A stretch of DNA of 64,000 bases from contig JAVJUA010000011.1 of assembly GCA_040219935.1 (NCBI GenBank), positions 248,001-312,000 on the forward strand, written 5' to 3'. The notes beneath the pieces are model-generated. The model was not told where the DNA came from and ran no database searches. It was given only the letters and a program-made list of their open reading frames with translations. Position numbers and translations under genes: made by a program. Numbering within the stretch: the stretch's first letter is position 1; the number at the start of each line of letters is the position of its first letter. This document shows positions 7,616-16,373 of this stretch, piece by piece. This stretch comes from UBA7803 sp040219935. GTDB lineage: Bacteria > Pseudomonadota > Gammaproteobacteria > Pseudomonadales > Azotimanducaceae.

Positions 7616-9109
7616 TCAGCGGAAGCGCAGGGCGATGCCAACGCCCGCAAGCTGCGCCACCTCAACTTCCAGCTCCCGGGCGGACAGCGGATGTGCGTCC
7701 AGCCAGCCCGGTGGCAGGGAGATCTCCAGGCCGTCGTCCTGGGCAGCCACCAGCACCTCCGGCGCGTCGGCGTCGCGGTGGCTGCGGTGCAGGATCACCG
7801 CCAGACGCAGCAGCACCAGCAGCCGCTCAAGCTGCCGGCGCACCTCGCCATCGTAGGCGCGAAAGGACAAGCCCGGAAAGCTGCGGCGGTGCCCCCTCAC
7901 CAGCAGGGCGAGCAGGCTCTGGTCGGTGCGCGAAAAAGCGGGCAGGTCGGCGTTCTGCACCAGATAGGCGCCGTGGCGGTGATAGTGCCGCGGGGCGACC
8001 ACGGTGCCCGCCTCGTGCAGCTCGGCCGCCCAGCCGAGCAGTCGGCGCCAGTGGTCCGGCTCGATGGTCCACCACCCTGGGCAGGCGTCGAAGAGCGCCA
8101 GCGACGTGGCCCTGACCCGCGCCGCCTGAGCGGCATCGACCCCGTAGCGCTGCTTGAGGCGCGCCACCGTGTGGTCGCGCTGGTCGCGATCCGGCGCCGG
8201 CGGGCCGATCTGCTGATACAGCAATCCGTACTGCAGCGATGCATCCACGAATTGCAGCGCGTTCGCCCCGAGACGCTCGAAGGCCGCATCCAGCAGGGCC
8301 ACACCCGCGGGAAAGATGTCCACGCGGTCCGGCGGCAGGCCCGGCAGGCCGGCCTCCACCAGCCAGCGGCCGCTGACGATGGCCTCGGCTACCTCGGCCA
8401 GACCTTCCCGCGTGACGTAGTCTGCGCCCCAGCCATTGGCGGCCAGCACGGTCTGAATCGACTCGATGGTTCCGGAGGTCCCCAGCAGCTGGCCGTCCGC
8501 CGGCATGGCTTCCACACCCGCGAGCGCGGCCAGGGCGTGATCACGCGCCTGCCGGAAAGCGACGGCCTGGTCGCCGGTGGCGAAGAAGCGGTCGGTGAGG
8601 GATACGCAGCCACACTCGTACGATGCCACCCGGCTCGGCTGCCCTGGGGCGGCGCCGGGGTCGCCCCAGGCCACCTCCGTGCTGCCGCCGCCAATGTCCA
8701 GCACCACGCGACCGCGGCCGGACTCCGCCTGGACGTGATGGGCCACGCCCAGATAGATCAGGCGCGCCTCGGCGTCTCCGGAGACGATCTCGAGGGGCAC
8801 GCCCAGCACCCGCTCCGCGGCCTGGACGAACTGGTTCCGGTTGGCGGCGACCCGCAGCGCGTGGGTGCCCACCAGCCGCAGCCGCCTGCGCGGCACGTCG
8901 GCGAGCCGCTGCGCGAATCGGGCCAGGCACGCCTCGCCGCGCTGCATGGCAGCCGCATCGAGGTGACCATCACGAAATCCGGCCAGAAGCTGCACCTTTT
9001 CCTTGATGCGCTCGACCGTTTCGAAGGCGTCGCCACAGCGGCGGGCCAGCAGCAGGTGAAAACTGTTGGACCCGAGGTCCAGCGCCGCATAGAGCTCAGA
9101 GGCCGCCAT
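7616..9109 (-). CDS. ppx: exopolyphosphatase / pppGpp phosphatase (Ppx/GppA family)
   Basis: 497 residues. The ASKHA-fold phosphate-binding motif ALDLGSNSFHLLL is at the N-terminus, and DIGGGSTEV at about 145-153. The C-terminal half is the HD-like helical domain typical of full-length Ppx (WAAELHEAG...RHYHRHGAYLVQNADL). It degrades polyphosphate and possibly pppGpp in the cytoplasm; the two activities cannot be separated by sequence here. The start at 9109 (MAASELYAALDLGSN) places the first motif where the family has it; an in-frame extension to 9208 has no family support. It diverges from trxA, the ppx-trxA-rho order common in proteobacteria. Confidence 0.9.
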   Translation of the reverse strand: MAASELYAALDLGSNSFHLLLARRCGDAFETVERIKEKVQLLAGFRDGHLDAAAMQRGEACLARFAQRLADVPRRRLRLVGTHALRVAANRNQFVQAAERVLGVPLEIVSGDAEARLIYLGVAHHVQAESGRGRVVLDIGGGSTEVAWGDPGAAPGQPSRVASYECGCVSLTDRFFATGDQAVAFRQARDHALAALAGVEAMPADGQLLGTSGTIESIQTVLAANGWGADYVTREGLAEVAEAIVSGRWLVEAGLPGLPPDRVDIFPAGVALLDAAFERLGANALQFVDASLQYGLLYQQIGPPAPDRDQRDHTVARLKQRYGVDAAQAARVRATSLALFDACPGWWTIEPDHWRRLLGWAAELHEAGTVVAPRHYHRHGAYLVQNADLPAFSRTDQSLLALLVRGHRRSFPGLSFRAYDGEVRRQLERLLVLLRLAVILHRSHRDADAPEVLVAAQDDGLEISLPPGWLDAHPLSARELEVEVAQLAGVGIALRFR

Positions 9110-9220
9110 CACTGCTCGCAATCTGCCGGTTACGGGTTCTATTGTCAGTGCCAATCGGCCTTTCAGCCAGCAATTCGTCCCGTGATACACTCGCGCGGCA
9201 CAGGACACTGGAGATCATCG

Positions 9221-9547
9221 ATGAGCGAAAAGATCGTGCACACCTCTGACGCCGACTTCGACAAAGACGTGTTGCAGTCCGACAAGCCCGTGCTGGTCGA
9301 CTACTGGGCGGAGTGGTGCGGCCCGTGCAAGATGATTGCACCCATCCTCGACGAGATCGCGGGCGAGTACGGCGACCGGGTGAAGATCTGCAAGCTCGAT
9401 ATCGATGCCAATCAGGATACCCCGCCGAAGTACGGCATTCGCGGCATTCCGACGCTGATGCTGTTCAAGAACGGCGAGGTCGAGGCCACCAAGGTGGGCG
9501 CGCTGTCGAAGTCGCAGCTTGCGGCCTTTCTGGACAGCAACATCTGA
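9221..9547 (+). CDS. trxA: thioredoxin 1
   Basis: 108 residues, the standard thioredoxin length. The active site WCGPCK has its cysteines at residues 33 and 36, and the cis-proline motif is GIPTLMLFKNG. It reduces cytoplasmic disulfides, with electrons from thioredoxin reductase. The ATG at 9221 has a GGAG 7 bases upstream; the longer open frame to the left is antisense to ppx. A strong hairpin follows the stop codon before the rho promoter. Confidence 0.97.
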   Translation: MSEKIVHTSDADFDKDVLQSDKPVLVDYWAEWCGPCKMIAPILDEIAGEYGDRVKICKLDIDANQDTPPKYGIRGIPTLMLFKNGEVEATKVGALSKSQLAAFLDSNI

Positions 9548-9565
9548 GCCCACTGCGCACCCGCT

Positions 9566-9602
9566 GCCCGGCTGACGCCGCACTTGTCCGCGTCAGCCGG
9601 GC
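9566..9602 (+). terminator. perfect 13-bp hairpin after trxA
   Basis: GCCCGGCTGACGC (9566-9578) pairs perfectly with GCGTCAGCCGGGC (9590-9602) around an 11-base loop. It begins 18 bases after the trxA stop. There is no T-tract, so it may be a weak intrinsic terminator, an mRNA-end stabiliser or a Rho-assisted end. The octamer GCGTCAGC is repeated at 9601-9608. Confidence 0.55.
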
Positions 9603-9614
9603 GTCAGCAACTGC

Positions 9615-9642
9615 TTGACGGCGGTCCCCAAAACACTAAACT
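9615..9642 (+). promoter_or_regulatory. candidate sigma-70 promoter of rho
   Basis: A -35 box TTGACG (9615-9620; five of six consensus bases) and a -10 box TAAACT (9637-9642; four of six) are separated by 16 bases. Transcription would begin near 9650, leaving a leader of about 120 bases before the rho ATG. In E. coli the rho leader is a site of autogenous attenuation, so similar control is possible. Confidence 0.6.
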
Positions 9643-9770
9643 TGGTTTGCGATCTCAGGTGGCACCTCGCCGCCGACCCACCGCCGGTTCTTGGCCCTCC
9701 CTGCGAAACGTAATCCGAGAACCCCTGTTCCCTGTCTTCAACTTCGCATTGGTCAATGTAGAACAACGCT

Positions 9771-11030
9771 ATGAACCTCACAGATCTGAAACGTAAGCCC
9801 GTGGGCGACCTCGTCGACATGGCGCGCGAAATGGGCCTCGAAAACCTGGCCCGCTCCCGCAAACAGGAAGTCATCGCCGCCATCGTGCGCAAGCTCGCCA
9901 AAGATGGCGAGGAAATCTACGGCGAGGGCACACTGGAGATTCTGCAGGACGGCTTCGGCTTCCTGCGCTCACCCGACAGCTCCTACCTCGCCGGCCCCGA
10001 CGACATCTACGTTTCTCCCAGCCAGATCCGCCGCTTCAACCTGCGCACCGGCGACAGCATCGCCGGCAAGATCCGGCCCCCGAAAGACGGCGAGCGGTAC
10101 TTCGCGCTGCTGAAGGTCGACGAGATCAACTTCAGCGAGCCGAACACCAAGAAGCACAAGATTCTGTTCGAGAACCTGACGCCGCTGTTCCCCAACGAGC
10201 GCCTCAAGCTCGAGCGGGGCAACGGCAGCACGGAAGACCTGGCGGCACGCATCGTCGATCTGGTCGCGCCCATCGGCAAAGGTCAGCGTGCGCTCATCGT
10301 CTCTCCGCCCAAGGCCGGTAAGACCTTGATGCTGCAGAACATCGCGCAGTCCATCACCGCCAACAATCCGGACGTGGTGATGATCGTGCTGCTGATCGAC
10401 GAGCGGCCGGAAGAAGTGACCGAGATGCAGCGCTCGGTGCGGGGAGAGGTGGTAGCCAGCACGTTTGACGAGCCGCCGTCACGGCACGTCCAGGTGGCGG
10501 AAATGGTGATCGAGAAGGCGAAGCGCCTGGTCGAACATCAGAAGGACGTGGTCATTCTGCTCGACTCGATCACCCGGCTGGCCCGCGCCTACAACACCAT
10601 CGTGCCTTCGTCCGGCAAGGTGCTCACCGGCGGCGTCGATGCCAACGCCCTGGAGCGCCCGAAGCGCTTCTTTGGGGCGGCGCGCAACATCGAGGAAGGC
10701 GGCAGCCTCACCATCGTCGCGACGGCGCTGGTGGAAACCGGCTCGAAGATGGACGAGGTCATCTACGAGGAGTTCAAAGGCACCGGCAACATGGAACTGC
10801 ACCTCGAGCGCAAGATCGCCGAGAAGCGCGTGTATCCGGCCCTCAACATCCGCCGCTCTGCCACCCGGCGCGAAGAGCTGCTGATGCCGGAGGATGAACT
10901 GCAGCGGGTCTGGATCCTGCGCAAGCTGCTGCACGACATGGACGACCTGGCCGCCATCGAGTTCATGCTCGACAAGCTGAAGCACACTAAGACCAACGAG
11001 GAGTTCTTCGCCTCGATGAAGAGCCGCTGA
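9771..11030 (+). CDS. rho: transcription termination factor Rho
   Basis: 419 residues, the typical length. The N-terminal helical domain (MNLTDLKRKPVGDLVDMARE) and the cold-shock-like RNA-binding fold (EILQDGFGFLRSPDSSYLAG) precede the RecA-type ATPase with Walker A SPPKAGKTLML and Walker B VVILLDSITRLARAYN. The C-terminal Q/R-loop region and EEFFASMKSR are standard. The hexamer loads on nascent RNA and ends transcription. A promoter lies about 130 bases upstream, and a flavin-reductase gene follows after 14 bases. Confidence 0.98.
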   Translation: MNLTDLKRKPVGDLVDMAREMGLENLARSRKQEVIAAIVRKLAKDGEEIYGEGTLEILQDGFGFLRSPDSSYLAGPDDIYVSPSQIRRFNLRTGDSIAGKIRPPKDGERYFALLKVDEINFSEPNTKKHKILFENLTPLFPNERLKLERGNGSTEDLAARIVDLVAPIGKGQRALIVSPPKAGKTLMLQNIAQSITANNPDVVMIVLLIDERPEEVTEMQRSVRGEVVASTFDEPPSRHVQVAEMVIEKAKRLVEHQKDVVILLDSITRLARAYNTIVPSSGKVLTGGVDANALERPKRFFGAARNIEEGGSLTIVATALVETGSKMDEVIYEEFKGTGNMELHLERKIAEKRVYPALNIRRSATRREELLMPEDELQRVWILRKLLHDMDDLAAIEFMLDKLKHTKTNEEFFASMKSR

Positions 11031-11044
11031 ACCCGGCAGATCTC

Positions 11045-11773
11045 GTGATTCCGGGCGGCCGCTGCATCGCGCGCATGATCAGCCGCGACGGCGATCCGGT
11101 GCAGCGCATCGTGCTCGCCATGCCGCCCGAGTTCCGCTTCGAAGCCGGTCAGTACCTGCTGATCGAACACCCGGAGGGGGCCATTCCCCTCTCCATCGCC
11201 AGCTCGCCGCGCCACCTGCCGGCGCTTCACCTGCACTACCGTTCGACGCCCGGAATGTCCGAGGCCGCGCGCATGGATTCGCTGCTGGACGGATCGAGCA
11301 CGCTCACCGTGACTGGTCCGGCCGGCGAGGTGACGCTGCGCAAGCCGCTGCGGGGCCCGCTGCTGATGGTGGCCGGCGGCACCGGCATGGCGCAGATCGT
11401 GGCCCTGCTGGATGACCTGTGCGGCGAGGCCTCACCCCCGGCCGCCACCGTGCTCTGGTGCGCCGACAGCGAAGCGGACCTGTACGCCCGCAGCGACCTC
11501 GAGCGCCTGCGGTGGAAGGGTCTGGAGGTGCACGTCCGCGTCGACGCCACGCGATCTCGAGCCAATGCGGGTATGGCCTGGCTGCGCAACGAGGGCGGCC
11601 GGTTCGCCGGTTCGGACGCTCAGATCGTGCTGGCCGGCAGTCCGGCGTTCGTGTACGCGGCCTGCGACGCCCTGGAAGCGGCCGGCGTGCCGAAGGCGAA
11701 CGTCGCCTCAGACGTGTTCAGCTATGCCCCCCGGGAAGGCAGCGGCAGCGGCGGCAGCTCCCGCAGCGCCTGA
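11045..11773 (+). CDS. NAD(P)H-flavin reductase-like protein (ferredoxin reductase fold)
   Basis: 242 residues from a GTG start 14 bases after rho. The FAD/FMN barrel contains FEAGQYLLIEHPEG and IPLSIASSP, the counterpart of the RxYS-type flavin motif with Arg replaced. The NAD(P)-binding part begins MVAGGTGMAQIVALL. There is no iron-sulfur domain, so it resembles Fre/LuxG-type flavin reductases. Pro-Ser-Gly-rich residues end the protein. Its last 52 bases overlap the end of hemY on the other strand. The electron acceptor is not predictable. Confidence 0.8.
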   Translation: MIPGGRCIARMISRDGDPVQRIVLAMPPEFRFEAGQYLLIEHPEGAIPLSIASSPRHLPALHLHYRSTPGMSEAARMDSLLDGSSTLTVTGPAGEVTLRKPLRGPLLMVAGGTGMAQIVALLDDLCGEASPPAATVLWCADSEADLYARSDLERLRWKGLEVHVRVDATRSRANAGMAWLRNEGGRFAGSDAQIVLAGSPAFVYAACDALEAAGVPKANVASDVFSYAPREGSGSGGSSRSA

Positions 11774-12894
11774 ACCGCCAGCTCGCCGCCGCGCTCGCTC
11801 TCGCCGAGCGCCAGGCACAACCGCCCCAACTCGCCCTGCACGGCAGGATCGGCGCGCAGCTTGAGGCTCGCCTCCAGATACTCCCGCGCCTGCGCCCAGC
11901 GCTCGTTTGCCAGCCCGATACGGCCCAGCGCCAGCAGCAGGTGCGGATCGTTGGGGTGCTTCTTCAGCCAGGCATCCGGAGCCGACCTGGCCACGGTACC
12001 GTAGAGGTCCAGCACCTCCGCAGACCACTCGTGCTCCAGCGCCTGGCGCAGCAGCGGTTCGGCGTCGGCGCCCCGGCCTACCACGGCAAGCGAGCGCGCA
12101 GCCGCCATCACCAGCGCCGGCTCGCGCCGCAGGTCCTTGGGCACCGCCTCCCAGAGGCTGAGCGGGTCCGTTCGCGTCTCCGCCAGGCGCTGCAGCCAGG
12201 CCTCGCGGCGTGCAGCGGCCAGATCCTGTTCCGGCAGCGCCCGCTGCTTCTCCAGGTCGGGCAGCAGCTCGATCAGCGCCTGCCAGTCACCGAGGCCGCG
12301 GAAGCAGTCGGCCTTCAGGCGCAGCACGCGCGCATTGCTCGGCGCCTGGCGCCCGGCCGCGGACAGCGCCGCCAGGCAGGCATGCCACTGCCGATCGCCA
12401 TGCAGCAGCTCGGCGTGCACCAGCGCCACGGCCAGCTCCGTGTCGTCGCCTGCGGCCCGCGCCGCCGAAAACAGCTCATCCCGACCGGCGCCGTCGCCCA
12501 GATGGTGAGCGGCCGCCGCCGCGTAGAGGAAGTTGATGAGCGGCGCCTCGGCATGGGCCGCCGCGCCTTCGAGGCGCTTGCGTGCTTCGGCCCAGCGCGC
12601 CTCGGCCAGCGACTTCAGGCCGCGCATGGTCTGCTCGCGAGCCGCGCGGTCCCGGCGTTCGCGCCGCCAGCGGCGCAGCAGCGAGCTGCCGCGACCGATG
12701 CCGAGCACGAGGCGCAGCAGGATGCGAACGGCCAGATAGACCACCAGCAGGACCAGCAGCGCGAACCACAGGCTGGTTTCCACCGCCAGGTCGCCGTAGG
12801 TCACCAGCACGTAGCCCGGATCCCGGACGACCAGAGCGCCCACCAGCCCGCCCAGTGCCAGCACGGCCACCAGCACCAGCAACACGACCTTCAC
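11722..12894 (-). CDS. hemY: HemY-family TPR membrane protein
   Basis: 390 residues. Two N-terminal transmembrane helices (about 3-23 and 42-63) are followed by a basic segment and a long cytoplasmic array of TPR-like helices (for example LLALGRIGLANERWAQAREY). This is the proteobacterial HemY of the hemCDXY operon, not the protoporphyrinogen oxidase of the same name. The role is unclear; it probably scaffolds late heme enzymes. Its start overlaps the hemX stop by 4 bases (ATGA), and its 3' end overlaps the convergent flavin-reductase gene by 52 bases. Confidence 0.92.
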   Translation of the reverse strand: MKVVLLVLVAVLALGGLVGALVVRDPGYVLVTYGDLAVETSLWFALLVLLVVYLAVRILLRLVLGIGRGSSLLRRWRRERRDRAAREQTMRGLKSLAEARWAEARKRLEGAAAHAEAPLINFLYAAAAAHHLGDGAGRDELFSAARAAGDDTELAVALVHAELLHGDRQWHACLAALSAAGRQAPSNARVLRLKADCFRGLGDWQALIELLPDLEKQRALPEQDLAAARREAWLQRLAETRTDPLSLWEAVPKDLRREPALVMAAARSLAVVGRGADAEPLLRQALEHEWSAEVLDLYGTVARSAPDAWLKKHPNDPHLLLALGRIGLANERWAQAREYLEASLKLRADPAVQGELGRLCLALGESERGGELAVQALRELPPLPLPSRGA

Positions 12895-13985
12895 TCGCCC
12901 GGCCTCGACAGCGCGCGCATGGCATTGAGCGATGCGGAAATGTCCGGCAGCGGCTGGGCCAACTCGATGCCCTGCAGCTCGATGAGCTCGTCGCGCAGCT
13001 TCGCCACCGGCGGCTTCTCGAGGTCCAGGTACTCGTCAATCCAGTCGATGGCGCCGCCGACGGCATCTTCGTAAAGCACCTGATCGCGACGCAGTGCGGC
13101 CAGCTGGGCGCGCTCCAGCATGAGGCGCAGATTCATCTCCAGAAATCCCGCCTCTTCGGGCGCCAGCAGCGGCTTGACCGGGTCGTCGATGCGGCGTACC
13201 CGCAGATAGCTGCCGATCTGATTCGCCAGCGCGGCCCACCAGCCGGCGGCCGGCGCCGGCGCTTCTGCCTCCGGCTGCGCCGGCCCCGGCGCGAACTCCG
13301 GCACGCGCAACGGCAGGGTGTCGATCTGGCGCTTCAGCGCCTCCAGACGCAGGAACAGGCCCTGCAGATCGCCATCCTCGACACCCTCCAGCGCCGCGAT
13401 CTCGTCGGTCAGTCGGGCCCGCACGTCGAACATCGCGAAGTCGTCGAGGTCGGCCAGGATGACCTCTGCCGCCTTCAGCAGCCGCAAGGCGCCGGGGACG
13501 TCCCGCTCGAGCAGCAACCGATGGTTGGCAATGCGCAGCAGGTAGTGCACCTCGGCGCGCCGCCACTCGCCGCTGTCGGGCGGGGCCTGATTGGCCACCG
13601 CGTTCAAGGACGCGCGTAGTGCCTGCTCAGTCTCCTCGCGGGCCGCTTCCTGAGCCTGACGGAACTGCGCCAGCGACTGCCGCTCGTCAACGAGCCGGGT
13701 TTCGAGCTCATCCACCCGCTGGGCGAGGCTTCGACGCTGGGCCTCGATCTCCGCCAGACGCGACGCCAGCACCTGCGCCTGCTCCCGCGCCTGCCCCTGA
13801 TCCAGGTGAATCAGTTCGTAGTAGAGATAGCCCGCGCCGCCGAGGGCGGCCAGGGCGAGCAGCAGGGCCAGGGCAGCGAGGGCACCGCCACGGCGTTTCG
13901 GCGGCGCGGCATCCGAGGCGTCAGGTGCCTCGACCTCGGGAAGCGGGTCGGGCGTATCTGTCGACGGCTGGTCAGCTTGGCTCAT
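12891..13985 (-). CDS. hemX: HemX, membrane-anchored protein of the heme operon
   Basis: 364 residues. A Pro/Asp-rich cytoplasmic head is followed by one transmembrane helix (LAALALLLALAALGGAGYLY, about 35-55), a coiled coil (about 65-115) and a conserved C-terminal domain (WRRAEVHYLLRIANHRLLLE). The protein is annotated in many genomes as uroporphyrinogen-III C-methyltransferase, but no SAM-binding methylase domain is present. The ATG at 13985 was chosen because it overlaps the hemD stop as ATGA; an upstream in-frame ATG at 14000 is less likely. It is cotranscribed between hemD and hemY. Confidence 0.9.
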   Translation of the reverse strand: MSQADQPSTDTPDPLPEVEAPDASDAAPPKRRGGALAALALLLALAALGGAGYLYYELIHLDQGQAREQAQVLASRLAEIEAQRRSLAQRVDELETRLVDERQSLAQFRQAQEAAREETEQALRASLNAVANQAPPDSGEWRRAEVHYLLRIANHRLLLERDVPGALRLLKAAEVILADLDDFAMFDVRARLTDEIAALEGVEDGDLQGLFLRLEALKRQIDTLPLRVPEFAPGPAQPEAEAPAPAAGWWAALANQIGSYLRVRRIDDPVKPLLAPEEAGFLEMNLRLMLERAQLAALRRDQVLYEDAVGGAIDWIDEYLDLEKPPVAKLRDELIELQGIELAQPLPDISASLNAMRALSRPGE

Positions 13986-14689
13986 GATGTTCCTGCACAT
14001 GCGAGTCTGCGCAGCGCCGCCAGCACGGCACCGCTATCCGCGCCCCCGCAATCATGGAGGTTCGAGAAGCCGAGTTCCACTCCGAGTCTGGCCACCCGCG
14101 CCGAGGGCACCAGCAGCGGCACGGCTGCCGCCCCGCCTGCGGCCCGCCACAGCCGGTCCACCTCGCGCAGACCATCGCCGCTGGAGACGACGATGACGTC
14201 GCAGCCGCGCACGGCCGCGTCTACGCCCGACAAAGGCTCGCGGCGGTAGCAGGCATAGGCGAACACGGCGGCACCGCGCCGCCGCAGCTCACCCGCCAGC
14301 ACGGAGCGCCCGCCGATGCCGCGTACCAGCAGCACGCGGCAGCCGTCCACGTCGTCCAGCAGTGACGAATCCAGCAACCCTTCGGAGGTCGCCGGGCCGT
14401 CGGGTGACGACGCCTCGATGCCGGCCTCTCCCAGAACGGCCGCCGTGCGTGCACCCACCGCCAGGATCCGGGCCGTGCTCAGCCATGGCGCACGTTGCAG
14501 CGCCGGCAGACCGAACCGCACCGCGTGTTCGGAGAGGAAGACGAGGAGGTCGAACGGGCCCTTCGGCGGGGGCCTGTTGGTGGCGACCGCACGCAGCACG
14601 GGCGCGACGATGGCCTCGTGGCCGGCAGCGCGCAGATCCGCCGCCTGGCGATCGGCACCGGGCTGCGACCGGGTCACCCAGACGCGCAC
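13982..14689 (-). CDS. hemD: uroporphyrinogen-III synthase
   Basis: About 235 residues, the usual length. It cyclises hydroxymethylbilane with inversion of ring D. Visible features are the N-terminal VWVTRSQPGADRQAADL, LVFLSEHAVRFGL and VVSSGDGLREVDRL. The proposed start is a GTG one base after the hemC stop (TGA-C-GTG). The open frame extends far upstream, but that part is antisense-like and overlaps hemC, so it is not used. Sequence conservation is low in this family; position between hemC and hemX makes the call firm. Confidence 0.9.
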   Translation of the reverse strand: MRVWVTRSQPGADRQAADLRAAGHEAIVAPVLRAVATNRPPPKGPFDLLVFLSEHAVRFGLPALQRAPWLSTARILAVGARTAAVLGEAGIEASSPDGPATSEGLLDSSLLDDVDGCRVLLVRGIGGRSVLAGELRRRGAAVFAYACYRREPLSGVDAAVRGCDVIVVSSGDGLREVDRLWRAAGGAAAVPLLVPSARVARLGVELGFSNLHDCGGADSGAVLAALRRLACAGTS

Positions 14690-14690
14690 G

Positions 14691-15608
14691 TCATGCTCCG
14701 TCCAGCGCGGCCAGGATGTCGGCGGCCCCCTGCCGCCGAAGGTCTGCCACCACCCGGCCGCCCACGACGACCGGGTCCGAGCCGCGGGCGCTGGCGCGGA
14801 GCACGCGCCGCCCATCCACGGACGCCAGCACCGCATCGAGCTGCACCTGGTCTCCCTGCAGCGTCGCATGGGCACCCAGCGGCGCCGAGCAGTCTGCCCC
14901 GAGACCGGCGCTGACCGCACGCTCCGCCTCCACGCAGCGGCGCACCAGCGGATCATCGAGCACGGCCAGCAGCGCGCGCACCGATTTCGCAGTGGCGAGG
15001 CACTCTATGCCGAGCGCCCCCTGCCCGGCGGCCGGCACCGAGCGCTGCACGTCCAGATACTCGGCCACCCGACCGCTCAGGCCCAGGCGATGCAGCCCGG
15101 CACTGGCGAGCACCAGCGCGTCGTACTCGCCGGCGTCGAGCTTGCCGAGCCGGGTTCCGACGTTGCCGCGCACGGGGCTTACCTGCAGGTCGGGCCTGCG
15201 AGCGCGCAGCTGCGCCTGACGCCGCAGGCTGGCGGACCCGATGCGGGCCCCGGCCGGGAGATCGTCGAAGCCACGACCATCACGGGTCACCAGGGCATCC
15301 CGCACATCGTCGCGAAAGGCAATCACCGGCAGCACGAACGCGTCCGGCAGAGCGGCGGGAACGTCCTTCATGGAGTGAACGGCGAGATCGGCTCGGCCGT
15401 CCAGCACCGCCTGCTCCAGCTCCTTGATGAACAGCCCCTTGCCCCCGACCTCGGACAGCGGCGACTGCAGCCAGCGGTCGCCCTGAGTGCGCATCCCCAG
15501 CAGGCCGACCTCGAGCCCAGGGTGCGCGGCCTCGAGCTCGGTCTTGACGAACTCTGCCTGCCAAAGAGCCAGCGGGCTTTCCCGCGTGGCGATCACCAAC
15601 TTCTGCAT
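14691..15608 (-). CDS. hemC: hydroxymethylbilane synthase (porphobilinogen deaminase)
   Basis: 305 residues. It polymerises four porphobilinogens on a dipyrromethane cofactor. Landmarks are the N-terminal IATRESPLALWQAEFVK, HSMKDVPA with the catalytic Asp region, GSASLRRQAQLRARRPDL, and the cofactor cysteine in GLGADCSAPLGAHA. It follows algR by 18 bases and heads hemC-hemD-hemX-hemY, all within a few bases of each other. Cotranscription with algZ-algR is possible. Confidence 0.97.
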   Translation of the reverse strand: MQKLVIATRESPLALWQAEFVKTELEAAHPGLEVGLLGMRTQGDRWLQSPLSEVGGKGLFIKELEQAVLDGRADLAVHSMKDVPAALPDAFVLPVIAFRDDVRDALVTRDGRGFDDLPAGARIGSASLRRQAQLRARRPDLQVSPVRGNVGTRLGKLDAGEYDALVLASAGLHRLGLSGRVAEYLDVQRSVPAAGQGALGIECLATAKSVRALLAVLDDPLVRRCVEAERAVSAGLGADCSAPLGAHATLQGDQVQLDAVLASVDGRRVLRASARGSDPVVVGGRVVADLRRQGAADILAALDGA

Positions 15609-15626
15609 GACGACTCGATCCTGTTC

Positions 15627-16373
15627 CTAGAGGCTCTTGACAAGCTTTCTAACGGCGGGAAGGTGACGCCGGCTGACCTCGAGCGGCGCCTCGACGTCCC
15701 GCAGCCGGATTCGCGACTGCCCCGGTCCGAGGCGCTCCAGACACTCGATGTGAGCCACCGCAACGAGAGCGTTTCGATGAATTCGAACGAACTGGGCACC
15801 GAACTCGTCCTCCAGCTCCTTGAGCGTCTCATCGATGATCACCTCGCCCTGCTGAGAGCGCACGGTCACGTACTTCTGGTCGGCGAGAAAGTAACGCACA
15901 TCCGCCACCGGAATCAGCTCCAGGCCGCGCCGGGTTCGCGCCGAGATGTGGCTGCGGCGGCCGAAACCGGGCTCACCCTCAGCCACGCCGGCGCCGAGCG
16001 CGGCGAGCTGGGCGCGGTTCACCCGCTGGGCCTTGTCCAGCGCCTGCCCGAGCTGCTCCAGACGGACGGGCTTGAGCAGGTAACCCACGGCCTGCAGATC
16101 GAAGGCCTGAATGGCATGTTCGTCGTAGGCGGTGCAGAAGATCACGGCCGGCGGGGCGTCCAGAGCGGTGAGGTGACGGGCCGTCTCCAGACCGTCCATG
16201 CCAGGCATGCGTATGTCGAGCAGCACCACGTCGGCATCCTGTGCCGCCACCTGCTGCAAGGCGTCCCGGCCAGTGGCCGCCTCGCCAACCACCTCGTGCC
16301 CGTCGAGCGTGGTCACCATGCGAGCCAGCCGGTCCCGGGCCAGCTTCTCGTCGTCGACGATGAGGATCTTCAT
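15627..16373 (-). CDS. algR: LytTR response regulator, AlgR type
   Basis: 248 residues. The receiver domain (1-120) has the acidic pair DD at 7-8, phospho-acceptor Asp53 in LLDIRMPG, and a Lys in YLLKPV. The C-terminal LytTR DNA-binding domain (about 140-245) contains ADVRYFLADQKYVTVRSQQG and FVRIHRNALV. In Pseudomonas, AlgR controls alginate, twitching and virulence genes. Here the algZ-algR-hemC order is retained. Its start overlaps the kinase stop by 4 bases (ATGA). Confidence 0.93.
   Translation of the reverse strand: MKILIVDDEKLARDRLARMVTTLDGHEVVGEAATGRDALQQVAAQDADVVLLDIRMPGMDGLETARHLTALDAPPAVIFCTAYDEHAIQAFDLQAVGYLLKPVRLEQLGQALDKAQRVNRAQLAALGAGVAEGEPGFGRRSHISARTRRGLELIPVADVRYFLADQKYVTVRSQQGEVIIDETLKELEDEFGAQFVRIHRNALVAVAHIECLERLGPGQSRIRLRDVEAPLEVSRRHLPAVRKLVKSL

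Noticed and set aside
7691..9220. A 510-residue upstream extension of the trxA frame.
   Set aside because: It mirrors the ppx gene on the other strand. Thioredoxin length and the GGAG before 9221 fix the start.
12891..13985. Uroporphyrinogen-III C-methyltransferase activity for HemX.
   Set aside because: The sequence shows one membrane helix and a coiled coil, without the SAM-binding motifs of that methylase. The name is a common database carry-over.
13982..14956. A longer hemD frame starting inside hemC.
   Set aside because: The first 89 codons overlap hemC and give a Trp/Arg-rich peptide unlike any uroporphyrinogen-III synthase.
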